Shown: positions 46,936 through 56,130 of the stretch, in pieces
How the letters are laid out: every line of letters begins with the position of its first letter
Position numbering within the stretch: the stretch's first letter is position 1
Origin: Roseomonas populi
Lineage (GTDB): Bacteria; Pseudomonadota; Alphaproteobacteria; Acetobacterales; Acetobacteraceae
Length of the DNA: 64,000 nt
Assembly: GCF_024594815.1 (NCBI RefSeq)
Contig: NZ_JANJOU010000009.1
Span: 124,001-188,000, forward strand
Reading direction: 5' to 3'
Program-made: the position numbers and the translations under genes
Notes under the pieces: model-generated
What the model was told of the DNA's origin: nothing
Databases searched by the model: none
Seen by the model: only the letters and a program-made list of their open reading frames with translations

Positions 46936-49653
46936 ATGACCGGCGCCCTCTCCTTCGCCGCGCCCTGGCTGCTGGTGGCGCTGGCCGCCCTTCCCGCCCT
47001 CTGGTGGCTGCTTCGCGTCACGCCGCCCACGCCGCGCACCCAGTCCTTCCCCCCTTCCCGCTTCCTGCGGGACCTGCCGGCGGTGGAGGAGACTCCCGCG
47101 CGCACGCCCTGGTGGCTGCTGCTGCTGCGGCTGCTTGCGGCGGCGCTGATCATCCTCGGGCTCGCGCGCCCCGTTTGGAACGCGGCGCAGGGCGATCCGG
47201 GGGACCAGCCGCTGCTGATCGTGGTGGATGACGGCTGGGCCTCAGCCTCCGACTGGCCGGACCGCATGGCTGCGGCGGGCGCCGCGCTGGACGCTGCCGC
47301 CCGCGCTGCGCGGCGCGTGGCGATCCTTTCCACCAGCCCCACCGCCACCGGCGAGGCCCCGCGCCCGACGGGGTGGATGCCGGCCGAGGAGGCGCGCGCC
47401 CGGCTGGCTGCGCTGCGGCCGCACCCCTGGGCGCCGGACCGCCCGGCGGCGCTGGAAGCCTTGCGGTCCTGGCGCAACGGTGCATTCGCCAGCCTCTATG
47501 TCAGCGACGGCTTGGCCCATGCGGGGAATGACGGCGCGGCGCTGATGGCGGCGCTGGCCGATGCCGGGCCCCTGCAGGTGGCGCTCGGCGCGCCGGGCAC
47601 GGCCCGTGTGCTGCTGCCGCCGCGCGCGGAGGCGGACCGGCTCGTGCTCGGCCTGCGGCGGGCGCCCGGCGGCCCGGCGGGCGAGGCGGCGGTGCTGGCG
47701 ATGACGCCGGACGGGCGCACCCTTGGCCGCGCCACCCTGGCCCTGGCCGCTGGCGCTACGGAGGTGGAAGGCGCACTGGAGCTGCCGGTAGAGATCCGCA
47801 ACAGCGTGACGCAATTGGCCCTGGAGGGAGCGTCAGCGGGCGCGCCTCCCGGCGCCGCCGGCGTGGTGCTGCTGGACGAGCGCTTCCGCCGCCGCCCCGT
47901 GGGGCTGCTGGCGGCGCAGGAGGAAGCGGCGGACACACCCCTGACCGGCTCGCTCTACTACCTGGACCGCGCCCTCTCCCCATTCGCGGAGGTGCGGCGC
48001 GGCACGCTGGAGACGCTGCTCTCGCGCCGCCTTGCCGTGCTGGTGCTGGCCGACCGGCCGCTGGCCGAAGGGGCGGAGACGGAGGCGGTGACGCGCTTCG
48101 TGGAGGGCGGCGGGCTGCTGCTGCGCTTCGCCGGGCCGCGGCTGGCGGAGAAGGGCGACGCGCTGCTGCCCGTGCCGCTGCGCGCGGGGGAGCGGGCGCT
48201 GGGCAGCGCGCTTTCCTGGGAACGGCCGCAGACGCTGGCCCCCTTCGCCGAAGGCAGCCCCTTCGCCGGGCTGACTCCGCCGGCCGAGGTGACCGTCACC
48301 ACACAGGTTCTCGCCGAGCCGGTTCCCCGGCTGGCGGAGCGGAGCTGGGCGCGGCTGTCCGACGGCACGCCGCTCGTCACCTTCGAGAACCGGGGACAGG
48401 GGCGGATCGTGTTGTTCCACGTCACGGCCAATGCCGACTGGTCCAACCTGCCGCTCTCCGGCCTCTACATCGACATGCTCCGGCGCATCGTGGCCCTCTC
48501 CTCCGGCGTGGCCGGTTCCGAGGGAGAGGCGCCCCTGGCGCCGGTGGAGACGCTGGACGGCTTCGGCCGTCTGGGTGCCCCGCCCCCTGCCGCAGGCCCG
48601 ATCCTTGCCGCGCGGCTGGATTCCACCACGCCCGGCCCGCGCCACCCGCCGGGCTGGTACGGCACCCCCGGCGAGGGCGGGGAGCGGCGGGCGCTGAATC
48701 TCTCGGCCCACCTGCCCGCCCCGGCCCCCGCGGCAGCACCGCCTTCCGGAGCGCGGGAGACGCGGATCGGCGGCGTGCCGGTGGAGAGGGACCTCGGCCC
48801 CTGGTTGCTCGCCGCGGCGCTGGTGCTGCTGGCGGCGGACCTGCTGCTGTCCCTGCAAAGCCGCGGGCTGGGGCTGCGCGCCCGCGCCGCCCTCCTTGCG
48901 CTCGCGATCCTCACGCCGGGGATGGCCCAGGCCCAGGCTCCGCCGCAGGATGGCGCGGCGGCGCTGGCGACGCGGCTGGCCTATGTCGTCACCGGCGACA
49001 CGGCGACGGACGACGTTTCCCGCCAGGGACTGGTGGGCCTTTCCGAGTACGTGAACCGCCGCACCGCCGCGAACCTCGCCGAGCCCGTCGCGCTGCGGCC
49101 GGGGGTGGACGACCTCTCCCTCTATCCCCTGCTGCTCTGGGTGGTGCTGCCGGACGCGGCGGCGCCGGACGCGCGGGCGGTGGAGGCGCTGAACGCCTTC
49201 ATGCGGAACGGCGGTATCATCCTCTTCGATACGCGCAACGAGGGCTCTGGCGAGGGCGTCTCGCTGGGCGCGGACGCTGCGCTGCGCCGGCTAACCTCGC
49301 GGCTGCAGGTGCCCCCGCTGGCGCCGCTGCCGGAAGACCATGTCCTGAAGCGCGCCTTCTACCTGCTGCCGGACCTGCCCGGCCGCTACGCCGGCGGCCC
49401 TGTATGGGTGGCGCGGGACACGGACCGAGCGAATGACAGCGTCTCTCCCGTCATCATCGGCGGGCACGACTGGGCTTCCGCCTGGGCGGTGGATGCGCGG
49501 GGGAGCAACCCCTACGCGGTGATCCCCGGTGGGGCGCGGCAGCGGACGCTGGCCTACCGCTTTGGCGTCAACCTCGTGATCTACGCGCTGACCGGCAACT
49601 ACAAGGGCGACCAGGTGCACGTGCCCGCCATCCTCGAGAGGCTGGGGAACTGA
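46936..49653 (+). CDS. BatA-N / DUF4159 membrane protein
   Basis: A 905-residue protein. Two membrane helices at ~10-27 and ~58-76 form the aerotolerance BatA N-terminal region. A long periplasmic region follows, with a third helix near 625-650. The last ~210 residues form a DUF4159 domain (YPLLLWVVLPD and GGIILFDTRNEGSG). Reported roles of these Bat-like genes are in envelope stress tolerance. The stop overlaps the next gene by one base. Confidence 0.88.
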   Translation: MTGALSFAAPWLLVALAALPALWWLLRVTPPTPRTQSFPPSRFLRDLPAVEETPARTPWWLLLLRLLAAALIILGLARPVWNAAQGDPGDQPLLIVVDDGWASASDWPDRMAAAGAALDAAARAARRVAILSTSPTATGEAPRPTGWMPAEEARARLAALRPHPWAPDRPAALEALRSWRNGAFASLYVSDGLAHAGNDGAALMAALADAGPLQVALGAPGTARVLLPPRAEADRLVLGLRRAPGGPAGEAAVLAMTPDGRTLGRATLALAAGATEVEGALELPVEIRNSVTQLALEGASAGAPPGAAGVVLLDERFRRRPVGLLAAQEEAADTPLTGSLYYLDRALSPFAEVRRGTLETLLSRRLAVLVLADRPLAEGAETEAVTRFVEGGGLLLRFAGPRLAEKGDALLPVPLRAGERALGSALSWERPQTLAPFAEGSPFAGLTPPAEVTVTTQVLAEPVPRLAERSWARLSDGTPLVTFENRGQGRIVLFHVTANADWSNLPLSGLYIDMLRRIVALSSGVAGSEGEAPLAPVETLDGFGRLGAPPPAAGPILAARLDSTTPGPRHPPGWYGTPGEGGERRALNLSAHLPAPAPAAAPPSGARETRIGGVPVERDLGPWLLAAALVLLAADLLLSLQSRGLGLRARAALLALAILTPGMAQAQAPPQDGAAALATRLAYVVTGDTATDDVSRQGLVGLSEYVNRRTAANLAEPVALRPGVDDLSLYPLLLWVVLPDAAAPDARAVEALNAFMRNGGIILFDTRNEGSGEGVSLGADAALRRLTSRLQVPPLAPLPEDHVLKRAFYLLPDLPGRYAGGPVWVARDTDRANDSVSPVIIGGHDWASAWAVDARGSNPYAVIPGGARQRTLAYRFGVNLVIYALTGNYKGDQVHVPAILERLGN

Positions 49654-51734
49654 TGGTCCGCTCCCTCTCCTCCATCGATTTCGCGCCCGTCCTTCCGGCC
49701 TGGCTCGTCGTCGCGCTCGCCGTGCTGGCGGTGCTGGCGCTGGTGCCGGCCCTGTGGCGGCGCGCGCGCGGGGCCGGGTGGCGGGCCCTGGCCTTCCTGC
49801 TCATCCTCGGCGCCATCGCCAATCCCCGGCTGGTGCAGCAGACGCGGGAGGTGCGGCCGGACATCGCCCTTCTCGCGGTGGACAGCAGCGCCTCCACCAC
49901 CGTGGCGGGGCGCGAGGCCGCGATCGCCGCGGCGCGGGCGCAGATCGAGGCCCGCCTCGGCCGCCTGCCGGACCTGGAGATCCGCACCGTGGTGGCGGAG
50001 GAGGGCGGCAACCAGGGCACGCGCCTTTTCGCCGCGATCGAGCGCGGCCTAGCCGACATTTCCCGCGCAAGGCTGGCGGGCATCGTCGCCCTCACCGACG
50101 GGCAGGTGCACGACGTGCCCGCGAACTTCCCCGCCGAGGCGCCGCTGCACCTGCTGCTGCCCGGCCGCGCGGGCGAGGTGGACCGGCGCCTGCGGGTGAT
50201 CGAGGCGCCGGGCTTCGGCATCGTCGGCCGCGGCGTGGAGATGCGCGTGGTGGTCGAGGACCTGGGCGCGCCCGCCTCCGACACGCCCGTGCGGCTCTCC
50301 ATCCGGCGCGACGGCGGCGCCCCGCGCACGGAGAGCGTGGTGCCCGGGCGCGAGCACCGCATCGCCCTGCCGATCGAGCGCGGCGGGCCGAGCGTGATCG
50401 AGATCACCGCGGAGGAACGGCCGGGCGAGGTCTCCGCGCTGAACAACCGCGCCATCGTCACCGTGAACGGCGTGCGGGACCGGCTGCGCGTGCTGCTGGT
50501 CTCCGGCGAGCCGCATGCGGGGGAACGCACCTGGCGGCGGCTGCTGAAGGCGGACCCGAACGTCGATCTCGTCCACTTCACCATCCTTCGCCCGCCGGAG
50601 AAGGACGACCTGACGCCGCTGAACGAGCTGGCGCTGATCGCCTTCCCCGTGCGGGAGCTGTTCCAGCTGAAGCTGCGCGAGTTCGACCTGATCGTCTTCG
50701 ACCGCTTCTCCAACCGCGGCATCCTGCCGCCGCAGTACCTCCGCAACATCGCGGACCATGTGCGCCAGGGCGGCGCGTTGCTGATGTCTGTGGGGCCGGA
50801 ATTCACTGGCGCGGCCTCTCTCGCCAATACGCCGCTGGGGCAGGTGCTGCCGGCGCGTCCCCTGCCCGGCAGCGCGGCGCTGCTGGAAACGCCGTTCCGC
50901 GCCCAGGTGAGCGAGACGGGGCTGCGCCACCCCGTGACGGAGGGGCTGACGGGCGCCAACGCGAACGCCGCCGCGCAGGCGAACTGGGGCCGGTGGTACC
51001 GGATGCTGCGGGCCGAGCCGCGCAGCGGCGCCAACATCATGAACGGGCCGGACGGCAATCCCCTGCTGCTGATGGACCGCGTGGGCGAAGGGCGCGTGGC
51101 GCTGCTGCTGTCGGACCAGATCTGGCTCTGGTCGCGTGGGCACGATGGCGGCGGGCCGCAGGCGGAACTCCTGCGCCGCATCGCCCATTGGCTGATGCGC
51201 GAGCCGGAGCTGGAGGAGGAGGACCTGACGGCGGCCATCACGCAGGGCCGCCTGACGGTGACGCGCCGCAGCCTCTCCGACGCGCCGCCGCCGGAGATCA
51301 CGGTCACGGCGCCGGACGGCACGGTCAGCCGCCACGCGCCGGAGCGGCGCGACGGCGGGCGCGCGGTGGTGGAGGTGCCGGCAACCTCGCCCGGCGTCTG
51401 GTCCGCCACCGACGGCACCCGCACCGCCTTCGCCGCCGCCGAGGCCGCGAACCCACCGGAGGTGGCCGATCTGCGCGCCGATCCCGGGCGGATGGGCAAC
51501 CTGGTCCAGGCCAGCGGCGGCGCGGCGCGCTGGATCGGCGACGGCTCGGCCCTGCCGGACATCCGCCGCGTCTCCATGGGGCGCGACGCCAGCGGCCCCG
51601 GCTGGATCGGGCTGGTGCGGCGGGAGGACCATACGGTAACCGGCATTTCCGCCCTGCCGCTGCTACCGCCCTGGCTGGCGCTGCTGCTGGTGCTCGGGGT
51701 GGCCGTGGTGGCGTGGCGGCGGGAGGGGCGGTAG
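49653..51734 (+). CDS. Large membrane-anchored vWA/GATase-like protein of the MoxR operon
   Basis: A 693-residue protein with two N-terminal membrane helices (~17-35, ~45-58) and one at the C-terminus (~668-688). The region after residue 68 (DIALLAVDSSASTTVAGREAA) is vWA-like with a DSSAS metal-site pattern. Residues ~275-500 resemble a class I glutamine amidotransferase-like fold (LIVFDRFSNRGILPPQYL). It shares one base with the previous stop. The likely role is with MoxR-DUF58 in envelope maintenance. Confidence 0.85.
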   Translation: MVRSLSSIDFAPVLPAWLVVALAVLAVLALVPALWRRARGAGWRALAFLLILGAIANPRLVQQTREVRPDIALLAVDSSASTTVAGREAAIAAARAQIEARLGRLPDLEIRTVVAEEGGNQGTRLFAAIERGLADISRARLAGIVALTDGQVHDVPANFPAEAPLHLLLPGRAGEVDRRLRVIEAPGFGIVGRGVEMRVVVEDLGAPASDTPVRLSIRRDGGAPRTESVVPGREHRIALPIERGGPSVIEITAEERPGEVSALNNRAIVTVNGVRDRLRVLLVSGEPHAGERTWRRLLKADPNVDLVHFTILRPPEKDDLTPLNELALIAFPVRELFQLKLREFDLIVFDRFSNRGILPPQYLRNIADHVRQGGALLMSVGPEFTGAASLANTPLGQVLPARPLPGSAALLETPFRAQVSETGLRHPVTEGLTGANANAAAQANWGRWYRMLRAEPRSGANIMNGPDGNPLLLMDRVGEGRVALLLSDQIWLWSRGHDGGGPQAELLRRIAHWLMREPELEEEDLTAAITQGRLTVTRRSLSDAPPPEITVTAPDGTVSRHAPERRDGGRAVVEVPATSPGVWSATDGTRTAFAAAEAANPPEVADLRADPGRMGNLVQASGGAARWIGDGSALPDIRRVSMGRDASGPGWIGLVRREDHTVTGISALPLLPPWLALLLVLGVAVVAWRREGR

Positions 51735-51767
51735 GGTCCGGCCCGAGGATCGGCACGGGAAGAGCTC

Positions 51768-52736
51768 ATGGGATTGCGTGACCTGCTGCGGCAGCGGCTC
51801 CGGCTGCCGGTGATCGGATCCCCACTCTTCATCATCTCCGTGCCGGATCTCGTCGTGGCCCAGTGCACCAGCGGCGTGGTCGGCAGCATGCCCTCGCTGA
51901 ACGCGCGCCCGGCGGAGCAGCTGGACGAGTGGCTGGCGGAAATCCGGGAGCGGCTGGACGCGCACGACGCCGCGCATCCGGACCGCCCTTCGGCGCCATT
52001 CGCCATCAACCTCATCGTCCACCGCTCCAACGACCGGCTTGAGCACGACCTCGCCCTCTGCGCGAAGCACCGCGTGCCGATCGTTATCACCTCGCTCGGC
52101 GCGCGGCCGGACGTGAACGAGGCCGTGCACGCCTATGGCGGCTACGTGCTGCACGACGTCATCAACCAGACCTTCGCGCGCAAGGCGGTGGAGAAGGGCG
52201 CGGACGGCCTCGTGCTCGTCGCGGCCGGCGCGGGCGGCCATGCCGGCAGCACCTCTCCCTTCGCACTGGTGCAGGAGACGCGCGCCTGGTTCGACGGCGC
52301 CATCGCCCTCTCCGGCGCCATCGCGACCGGCCGCGCCATCCTGGCGGCGCAGGTGATGGGGGCCGATGTCGCCTATATCGGCAGCGCCTTCATCGCGACG
52401 GAGGAGGCGCGCGCGGCCGAGGGATACAAGGCGATGATCGTGGAGGGGGCTGCGGGCGACATCGTCTACAGCGACCTCTTCACCGGCGTGATGGGTAACT
52501 ACCTGCGCCCCTCCATCCGCAACGCCGGGCTGGACCCGGACAACCTGCCGCGGCCGGACCCTTCCTCGGTGAATTTCTCCACCAACCGCAACAAGCCGTG
52601 GAAGGACATCTGGGGATCGGGCCAGGGGATCGGCGCGATCGGGGCGGTGCAGCCCGCGGCGGAGTTGATCGCGCGGCTGCGCGCCGAGTACGAGGCGGCA
52701 CTGGATGCGGCCCAGGTGCTGAGCGAGGGGCGGTAG
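51768..52736 (+). CDS. Nitronate monooxygenase
   Basis: A 322-residue FMN enzyme of the 2-nitropropane dioxygenase family that oxidises toxic nitronates such as propionate-3-nitronate. Features are the N-terminal LPVIGSPLFIISVPDLV, the AAGAGGHAG segment with the catalytic His, and GADVAYIGSAFIATEEA. Length is normal. It is alone on its strand between the MoxR operon and a convergent PEP-CTERM gene. Confidence 0.9.
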   Translation: MGLRDLLRQRLRLPVIGSPLFIISVPDLVVAQCTSGVVGSMPSLNARPAEQLDEWLAEIRERLDAHDAAHPDRPSAPFAINLIVHRSNDRLEHDLALCAKHRVPIVITSLGARPDVNEAVHAYGGYVLHDVINQTFARKAVEKGADGLVLVAAGAGGHAGSTSPFALVQETRAWFDGAIALSGAIATGRAILAAQVMGADVAYIGSAFIATEEARAAEGYKAMIVEGAAGDIVYSDLFTGVMGNYLRPSIRNAGLDPDNLPRPDPSSVNFSTNRNKPWKDIWGSGQGIGAIGAVQPAAELIARLRAEYEAALDAAQVLSEGR

Positions 52737-52744
52737 GGGCACGA

Positions 52745-52768
52745 GCCCCGCGGAGCATCCGGCGGGGC
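52745..52768. terminator. Hairpin between convergent nitronate monooxygenase and PEP-CTERM genes
   Basis: A 7-bp perfect stem (52745-52751 with 52762-52768) with a 10-nt loop sits 8 bp after the monooxygenase stop. No T run, so only terminator-like. Confidence 0.35.
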
Positions 52769-52797
52769 GCCGGACGCGCCCTTCAATCCTGCCCGAC

Positions 52798-53544
52798 CTA
52801 AGCGAGCCGGGCTGCACCGCGCCGACGGGCAACGCCCGCAAGCACGATCAGGCCCACACCGAGAAGGGCCGAAGAAGCGGGTTCCGGCACGGTGACGACC
52901 TGCACGTTGGAGAGAGCGAAGGAGGCGAACAGGTCAAGGTTCGTCTGGGCCTGACCGGTCCATGAGACGGTGAACATGTTCGTCGGGGCGTCGAACAGCG
53001 CGCCGAAGAAGTAGGACGACTGGGGGTCCTTCCACGCGGTCCCGCTGACGATTTTCCCTCCGCCCAGCTCCGGCATGAAGTCCGGCCCCGGCCAGTAGTC
53101 GGCCGCAAGGTGCAGCGCTCCCGTAAGCCCGATGATCTGGTAGGGAAGCGTGAAAGTGACCCGGTACGATCCGAGGCAGGGATAAATGTTCGAATAGCAG
53201 GTGAACGTCGCACCTAGGCCACCAGGGACCGACGGATTGGCGAAGGATGCCATGAAGCCGCGGCTGCTCGTCGCATTCGGATCATTGTACGGATAGGCCG
53301 CCAGCCCGGTCGGAACCGGGTCGTACACGGTGCCTTTGGTCCATGTGCCAAAGGCGTCCTGATAGGCGGCCTCGTAGCTCGGCAGCCCCAACAAATCGGT
53401 ACTGCCGTATTGCCCAATGGAGGACAGGGCGGCAGCCCAACTGGCGGCATCCTGGTAGATGGCAGCCTCGGCACGGGGCGCCGCCGATGCGAGGCCTGCC
53501 AGGAGCCCGACAACCAGCGTGAAGCATTTCGAAAGGGACTTCAT
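52798..53544 (-). CDS. PEP-CTERM sorting domain protein
   Basis: A 248-residue secreted protein. It has a signal peptide (CFTLVVGLLAGLASAAPRAEA) and a C-terminal PEP-CTERM tail: VPEPASSALLGVG, a hydrophobic helix and an RRR cluster. This tail is cut by exosortase and the protein is delivered to the cell surface or exopolysaccharide. The middle is beta-rich with no recognised enzyme. No exosortase or polysaccharide genes lie beside it. GGAGGA precedes the ATG and a probable sigma-54 promoter lies upstream. Base composition is noticeably less GC-rich than neighbouring genes. Confidence 0.88.
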   Translation of the reverse strand: MKSLSKCFTLVVGLLAGLASAAPRAEAAIYQDAASWAAALSSIGQYGSTDLLGLPSYEAAYQDAFGTWTKGTVYDPVPTGLAAYPYNDPNATSSRGFMASFANPSVPGGLGATFTCYSNIYPCLGSYRVTFTLPYQIIGLTGALHLAADYWPGPDFMPELGGGKIVSGTAWKDPQSSYFFGALFDAPTNMFTVSWTGQAQTNLDLFASFALSNVQVVTVPEPASSALLGVGLIVLAGVARRRGAARLA

Positions 53545-53574
53545 GGCCTGTTCCTCCGCACCCGGAGGAGGACG

Positions 53575-53591
53575 GGCAAGATGAATGCCAG
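53575..53591 (-). promoter_or_regulatory. Probable sigma-54 (RpoN) promoter for the PEP-CTERM gene
   Basis: The minus strand reads CTGGCATTCATCTTGCC. The -24 TGGCA and -12 TTGC elements match the sigma-54 consensus with exact spacing (12 bases from the first G of GG to the G of GC). The predicted start, near 53564, leaves a 20-nt leader containing GGAGGA before the ATG at 53544. Other PEP-CTERM genes have been reported to be under PrsK/PrsR and RpoN control, which supports the call. Confidence 0.65.
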
Positions 53592-53646
53592 CCAGAATTT
53601 GTAAGGATGTCAGGTGATTCCACGGAAGGTCCGAACGCCCCTGACA

Positions 53647-53661
53647 CGTTCGTAAAGAACG
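53647..53661. promoter_or_regulatory. Inverted repeat upstream of the sigma-54 promoter
   Basis: CGTTC at 53647-53651 and GAACG at 53657-53661 flank a 5-nt centre, about 85-95 bp upstream of the predicted transcription start. This is a usual distance for an enhancer-binding activator site. The sequence evidence is only one short dyad. Confidence 0.3.
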
Positions 53662-53882
53662 CTGGCAATCGGCACAGGCCTGACGCCCGCACCAGGTCAC
53701 AACGAAGTCCGGCCACCAACAGCATCTGCTGCTCCCCCATGCCGCGACTTCCCTTGCCGTTCGATCCGGCAAGAGAGGATGGGCATGACATGGGCGCAGC
53801 AATGGCCACACCTCCGCTCGGCATGGATCGTGCTAAACGTTCCGGGAATGAGCGGCCGGTTCAGCCGCCGAAGGAGCCCCCC

Positions 53883-55457
53883 ATGTCGCTGCGCCGCCTT
53901 GTTCTCCACCTCGGCGCCTGCACCGCGCTCGCCTGGGCCGGGCCCGCCGCGGCAGAGACCACGCTGCGGATCTCGTTGAGCCTACCAGCCTCCAGCCTCG
54001 ATCCCGTGCAGTCCACGGCGGCGACCGTCCGCAATCACGGCTTCTTCGTCTACGACCAGCTCTTCGGCCTGGACAGCAAGGGCGTGCCGAAGCCGCAGAT
54101 GGTGCGGGACTGGACCGTCTCCGACGACCGGATGACCTGGCGCTTCACCCTGCGCGACGGGCTGGCCTTCCACGACGGGCAGCCGGTGCGCGCGGCGGAC
54201 GCGGTGGCCTCCATCAAGCGCTGGGCGCAGCGCGACGTGGTGGGCCGCGCGCTGGCGGCGGCGACGGGCGCGATGGAGGTGGTGGACGACAAGACCTTCG
54301 AGATCCGCCTCGCCCGCCCCTTCGGGCTGGTGCTGGAAGCCCTGGCGCGCCCCACGGGCAGCGCGCTGTTCATCATGCCCGAGCGCATCGCGCAGACGCC
54401 GCCCAACACGGCCATCACGGAGGCCATCGGCTCCGGCCCCTTCATCTTCCAGGCAAATGAGTGGCGGGCCGGTGACCGCGCGGTCTATCGCCGCAACCCG
54501 AACTACCGCGCGCGGGAGGAGGCGCCGGACGGGCTGGCCGGCAGCAAGGCCGTTTACGTGGACCGCGTGGAATGGGTGACCATGCCCGACGCCACGGTGG
54601 CGGTGAACGCCCTGGGCAATGGCGAGCTGGATTTCGTGGAACAGCCCCCGCCCGACCTGATCCCGACGCTGGAGCGCAACCGCCGCGTGACCGTGTCGCC
54701 GGTGAACCCGGTGGGCAGCATGGCCTGGCTGCGCCTGAACCACACGCAGCCGCCCTTCAACGATCCCCGCGCCCGCCAAGCGCTTCTCTTTGTGCTGAAC
54801 CAGCGCGACGTGCTGGAAGGGATGGGAATCCGCCCCGCCGAGCAGGTGCCCTACTGCCCGTCCTACTTCATGTGCGGCACGCCGCTGGAGACCGCGGCCG
54901 GCGCGCGCGGCTTGCAAAAGCCCGAGTTGGAGCGCGCCCGCGCCCTGCTGCGCGAGGCGGGCTATGACGGCCGGCCTGTCGTCTTCCTCAACGCCACCGA
55001 CAACGTGCTGAACAACGCCTCCACGCTGGTGATGGCGGATGCCTTCAAGCAGATCGGCCTGAACATGGACGTGCAGGCGATGGACTGGGGCACGCTGACG
55101 GCCCGCCGCAACCGGCGCGAGCCGCCGGCCCAGGGCGGGTGGAACATGTTCATCACCATCGCCAACGCGCTGGATTCGGCGGACCCACTCTCCAACCTCT
55201 ATCTCGCCAGCACCTGCGACGCGGCGCCGGCTGGCTGGCCATGCGACGAGGAGCTGGAGCGCCTGCGCGCCGCCTGGGCCGCCGAGGGCGACCCGGGCAA
55301 GCGGCGCGCGCTGCTGGACCAGGTGCATGCCCGCGCCTACGAGGTTCTGCCCTACATCAATGGCGGCCAGTTCCGCGCCAATGCCGCCTGGCGCAGCAAT
55401 GTCACGGGCATCCGGCCGACGACGGTGCCGGTCTTCTGGGGCGTGCGGAAGGAGTAG
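53883..55457 (+). CDS. Peptide/nickel-type ABC transporter binding protein
   Basis: A 524-residue periplasmic binding protein of SBP family 5 (DppA/OppA type). A signal peptide (LHLGACTALAWAGPAAAE) precedes TLRISLSLPASSLDPVQS, and WRFTLRDGLAFHDGQPVRAADAVASIKRW is the family signature near residue 85. The ligand may be a peptide or similar organic molecule. The ATG at 53883 has AAGGAG upstream. No permease or ATPase gene is adjacent. It ends 3 bp from the convergent RraA-like gene. Confidence 0.9.
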   Translation: MSLRRLVLHLGACTALAWAGPAAAETTLRISLSLPASSLDPVQSTAATVRNHGFFVYDQLFGLDSKGVPKPQMVRDWTVSDDRMTWRFTLRDGLAFHDGQPVRAADAVASIKRWAQRDVVGRALAAATGAMEVVDDKTFEIRLARPFGLVLEALARPTGSALFIMPERIAQTPPNTAITEAIGSGPFIFQANEWRAGDRAVYRRNPNYRAREEAPDGLAGSKAVYVDRVEWVTMPDATVAVNALGNGELDFVEQPPPDLIPTLERNRRVTVSPVNPVGSMAWLRLNHTQPPFNDPRARQALLFVLNQRDVLEGMGIRPAEQVPYCPSYFMCGTPLETAAGARGLQKPELERARALLREAGYDGRPVVFLNATDNVLNNASTLVMADAFKQIGLNMDVQAMDWGTLTARRNRREPPAQGGWNMFITIANALDSADPLSNLYLASTCDAAPAGWPCDEELERLRAAWAAEGDPGKRRALLDQVHARAYEVLPYINGGQFRANAAWRSNVTGIRPTTVPVFWGVRKE

Positions 55458-55460
55458 GCC

Positions 55461-56126
55461 CTACCCTCCCGTCACGCGCGCCGTCGCGCCCGAGAGCGCG
55501 CCGAGGCGCACCTCCCCGGCGGCGAGGCGCCGGGCCGTCTCGGCGCCGCGGGCCTGGGTCTCGATCGCGCGCCGGGCCTCGGCCTCCGCCTCGCCGGGCG
55601 GCAGGACGAGGACGCCGCTGCTGTCGCAGATCACCGCATCGCCCGGCATGACCACCACGCCACCGATGCTCACCGGCACGTTCATTCCCCCGCCCATGTC
55701 GAGCATCTGTGTGGTGACCGGGGCGAGGCCGCGGCACCACACGGGGAAGCCCGCCTCCTCGATCTCCTCCAGGTCCGTGCAGGGCCCGTCCACCACGGCG
55801 GCTACGGCGCCCGCCGCCCTCGCCGCCACCGCCAGCCCGCCGCCGATGCAGGCGTGGCGGTCGTCGCCCAGCCGGTCCACCACCAGCACATCGCCGGGCC
55901 GCAGATGGTCCAGCGCGTGGGCGAGGATCGTGCCGTCATTCGCGGGCAGCATCACCGTGAAGGCGGTGCCCGCCACGCGCCGGCGCGGCAGGAGGGGCGC
56001 GACGTGCCGATCCACGAAGCCCCAGAGCCGCCAGTGCCCGATGGTGGCGGTCTCCGCCTTCTCCAGCAGGGCAACCAGCGCCGGTTCCAGCGAGGGCGGA
56101 GGGGCGCCGGTGACGTAGCGGGCCAT
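55461..56126 (-). CDS. RraA-like family protein
   Basis: A 221-residue protein of the RraA / 4-hydroxy-4-methyl-2-oxoglutarate aldolase fold. Features are RPGDVLVVDRLGDDRHACIGGGLA and, later, PGDAVICDSSGVLVLPP. The metal-site Asp in DGPCTDL is kept, but the Arg that normally precedes it (RD pair) is Thr. Aldolase members use this Arg to bind substrate, so activity may differ. It is 4 bp upstream-adjacent to the M20 hydrolase on the same strand. Confidence 0.85.
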   Translation of the reverse strand: MARYVTGAPPPSLEPALVALLEKAETATIGHWRLWGFVDRHVAPLLPRRRVAGTAFTVMLPANDGTILAHALDHLRPGDVLVVDRLGDDRHACIGGGLAVAARAAGAVAAVVDGPCTDLEEIEEAGFPVWCRGLAPVTTQMLDMGGGMNVPVSIGGVVVMPGDAVICDSSGVLVLPPGEAEAEARRAIETQARGAETARRLAAGEVRLGALSGATARVTGG

Positions 56127-56130
56127 GAGG

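Larger units (their letters stand above)
53545..53882. other. 338-bp divergent regulatory region
   Basis: Gene-free stretch between the divergent PEP-CTERM and peptide-binding-protein genes, less GC-rich than its surroundings. It holds the sigma-54-like site at 53575-53591 and an inverted repeat CGTTC-N5-GAACG at 53647-53661. The plus-strand frame that is open through it lacks coding character and is not called. Confidence 0.6.
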
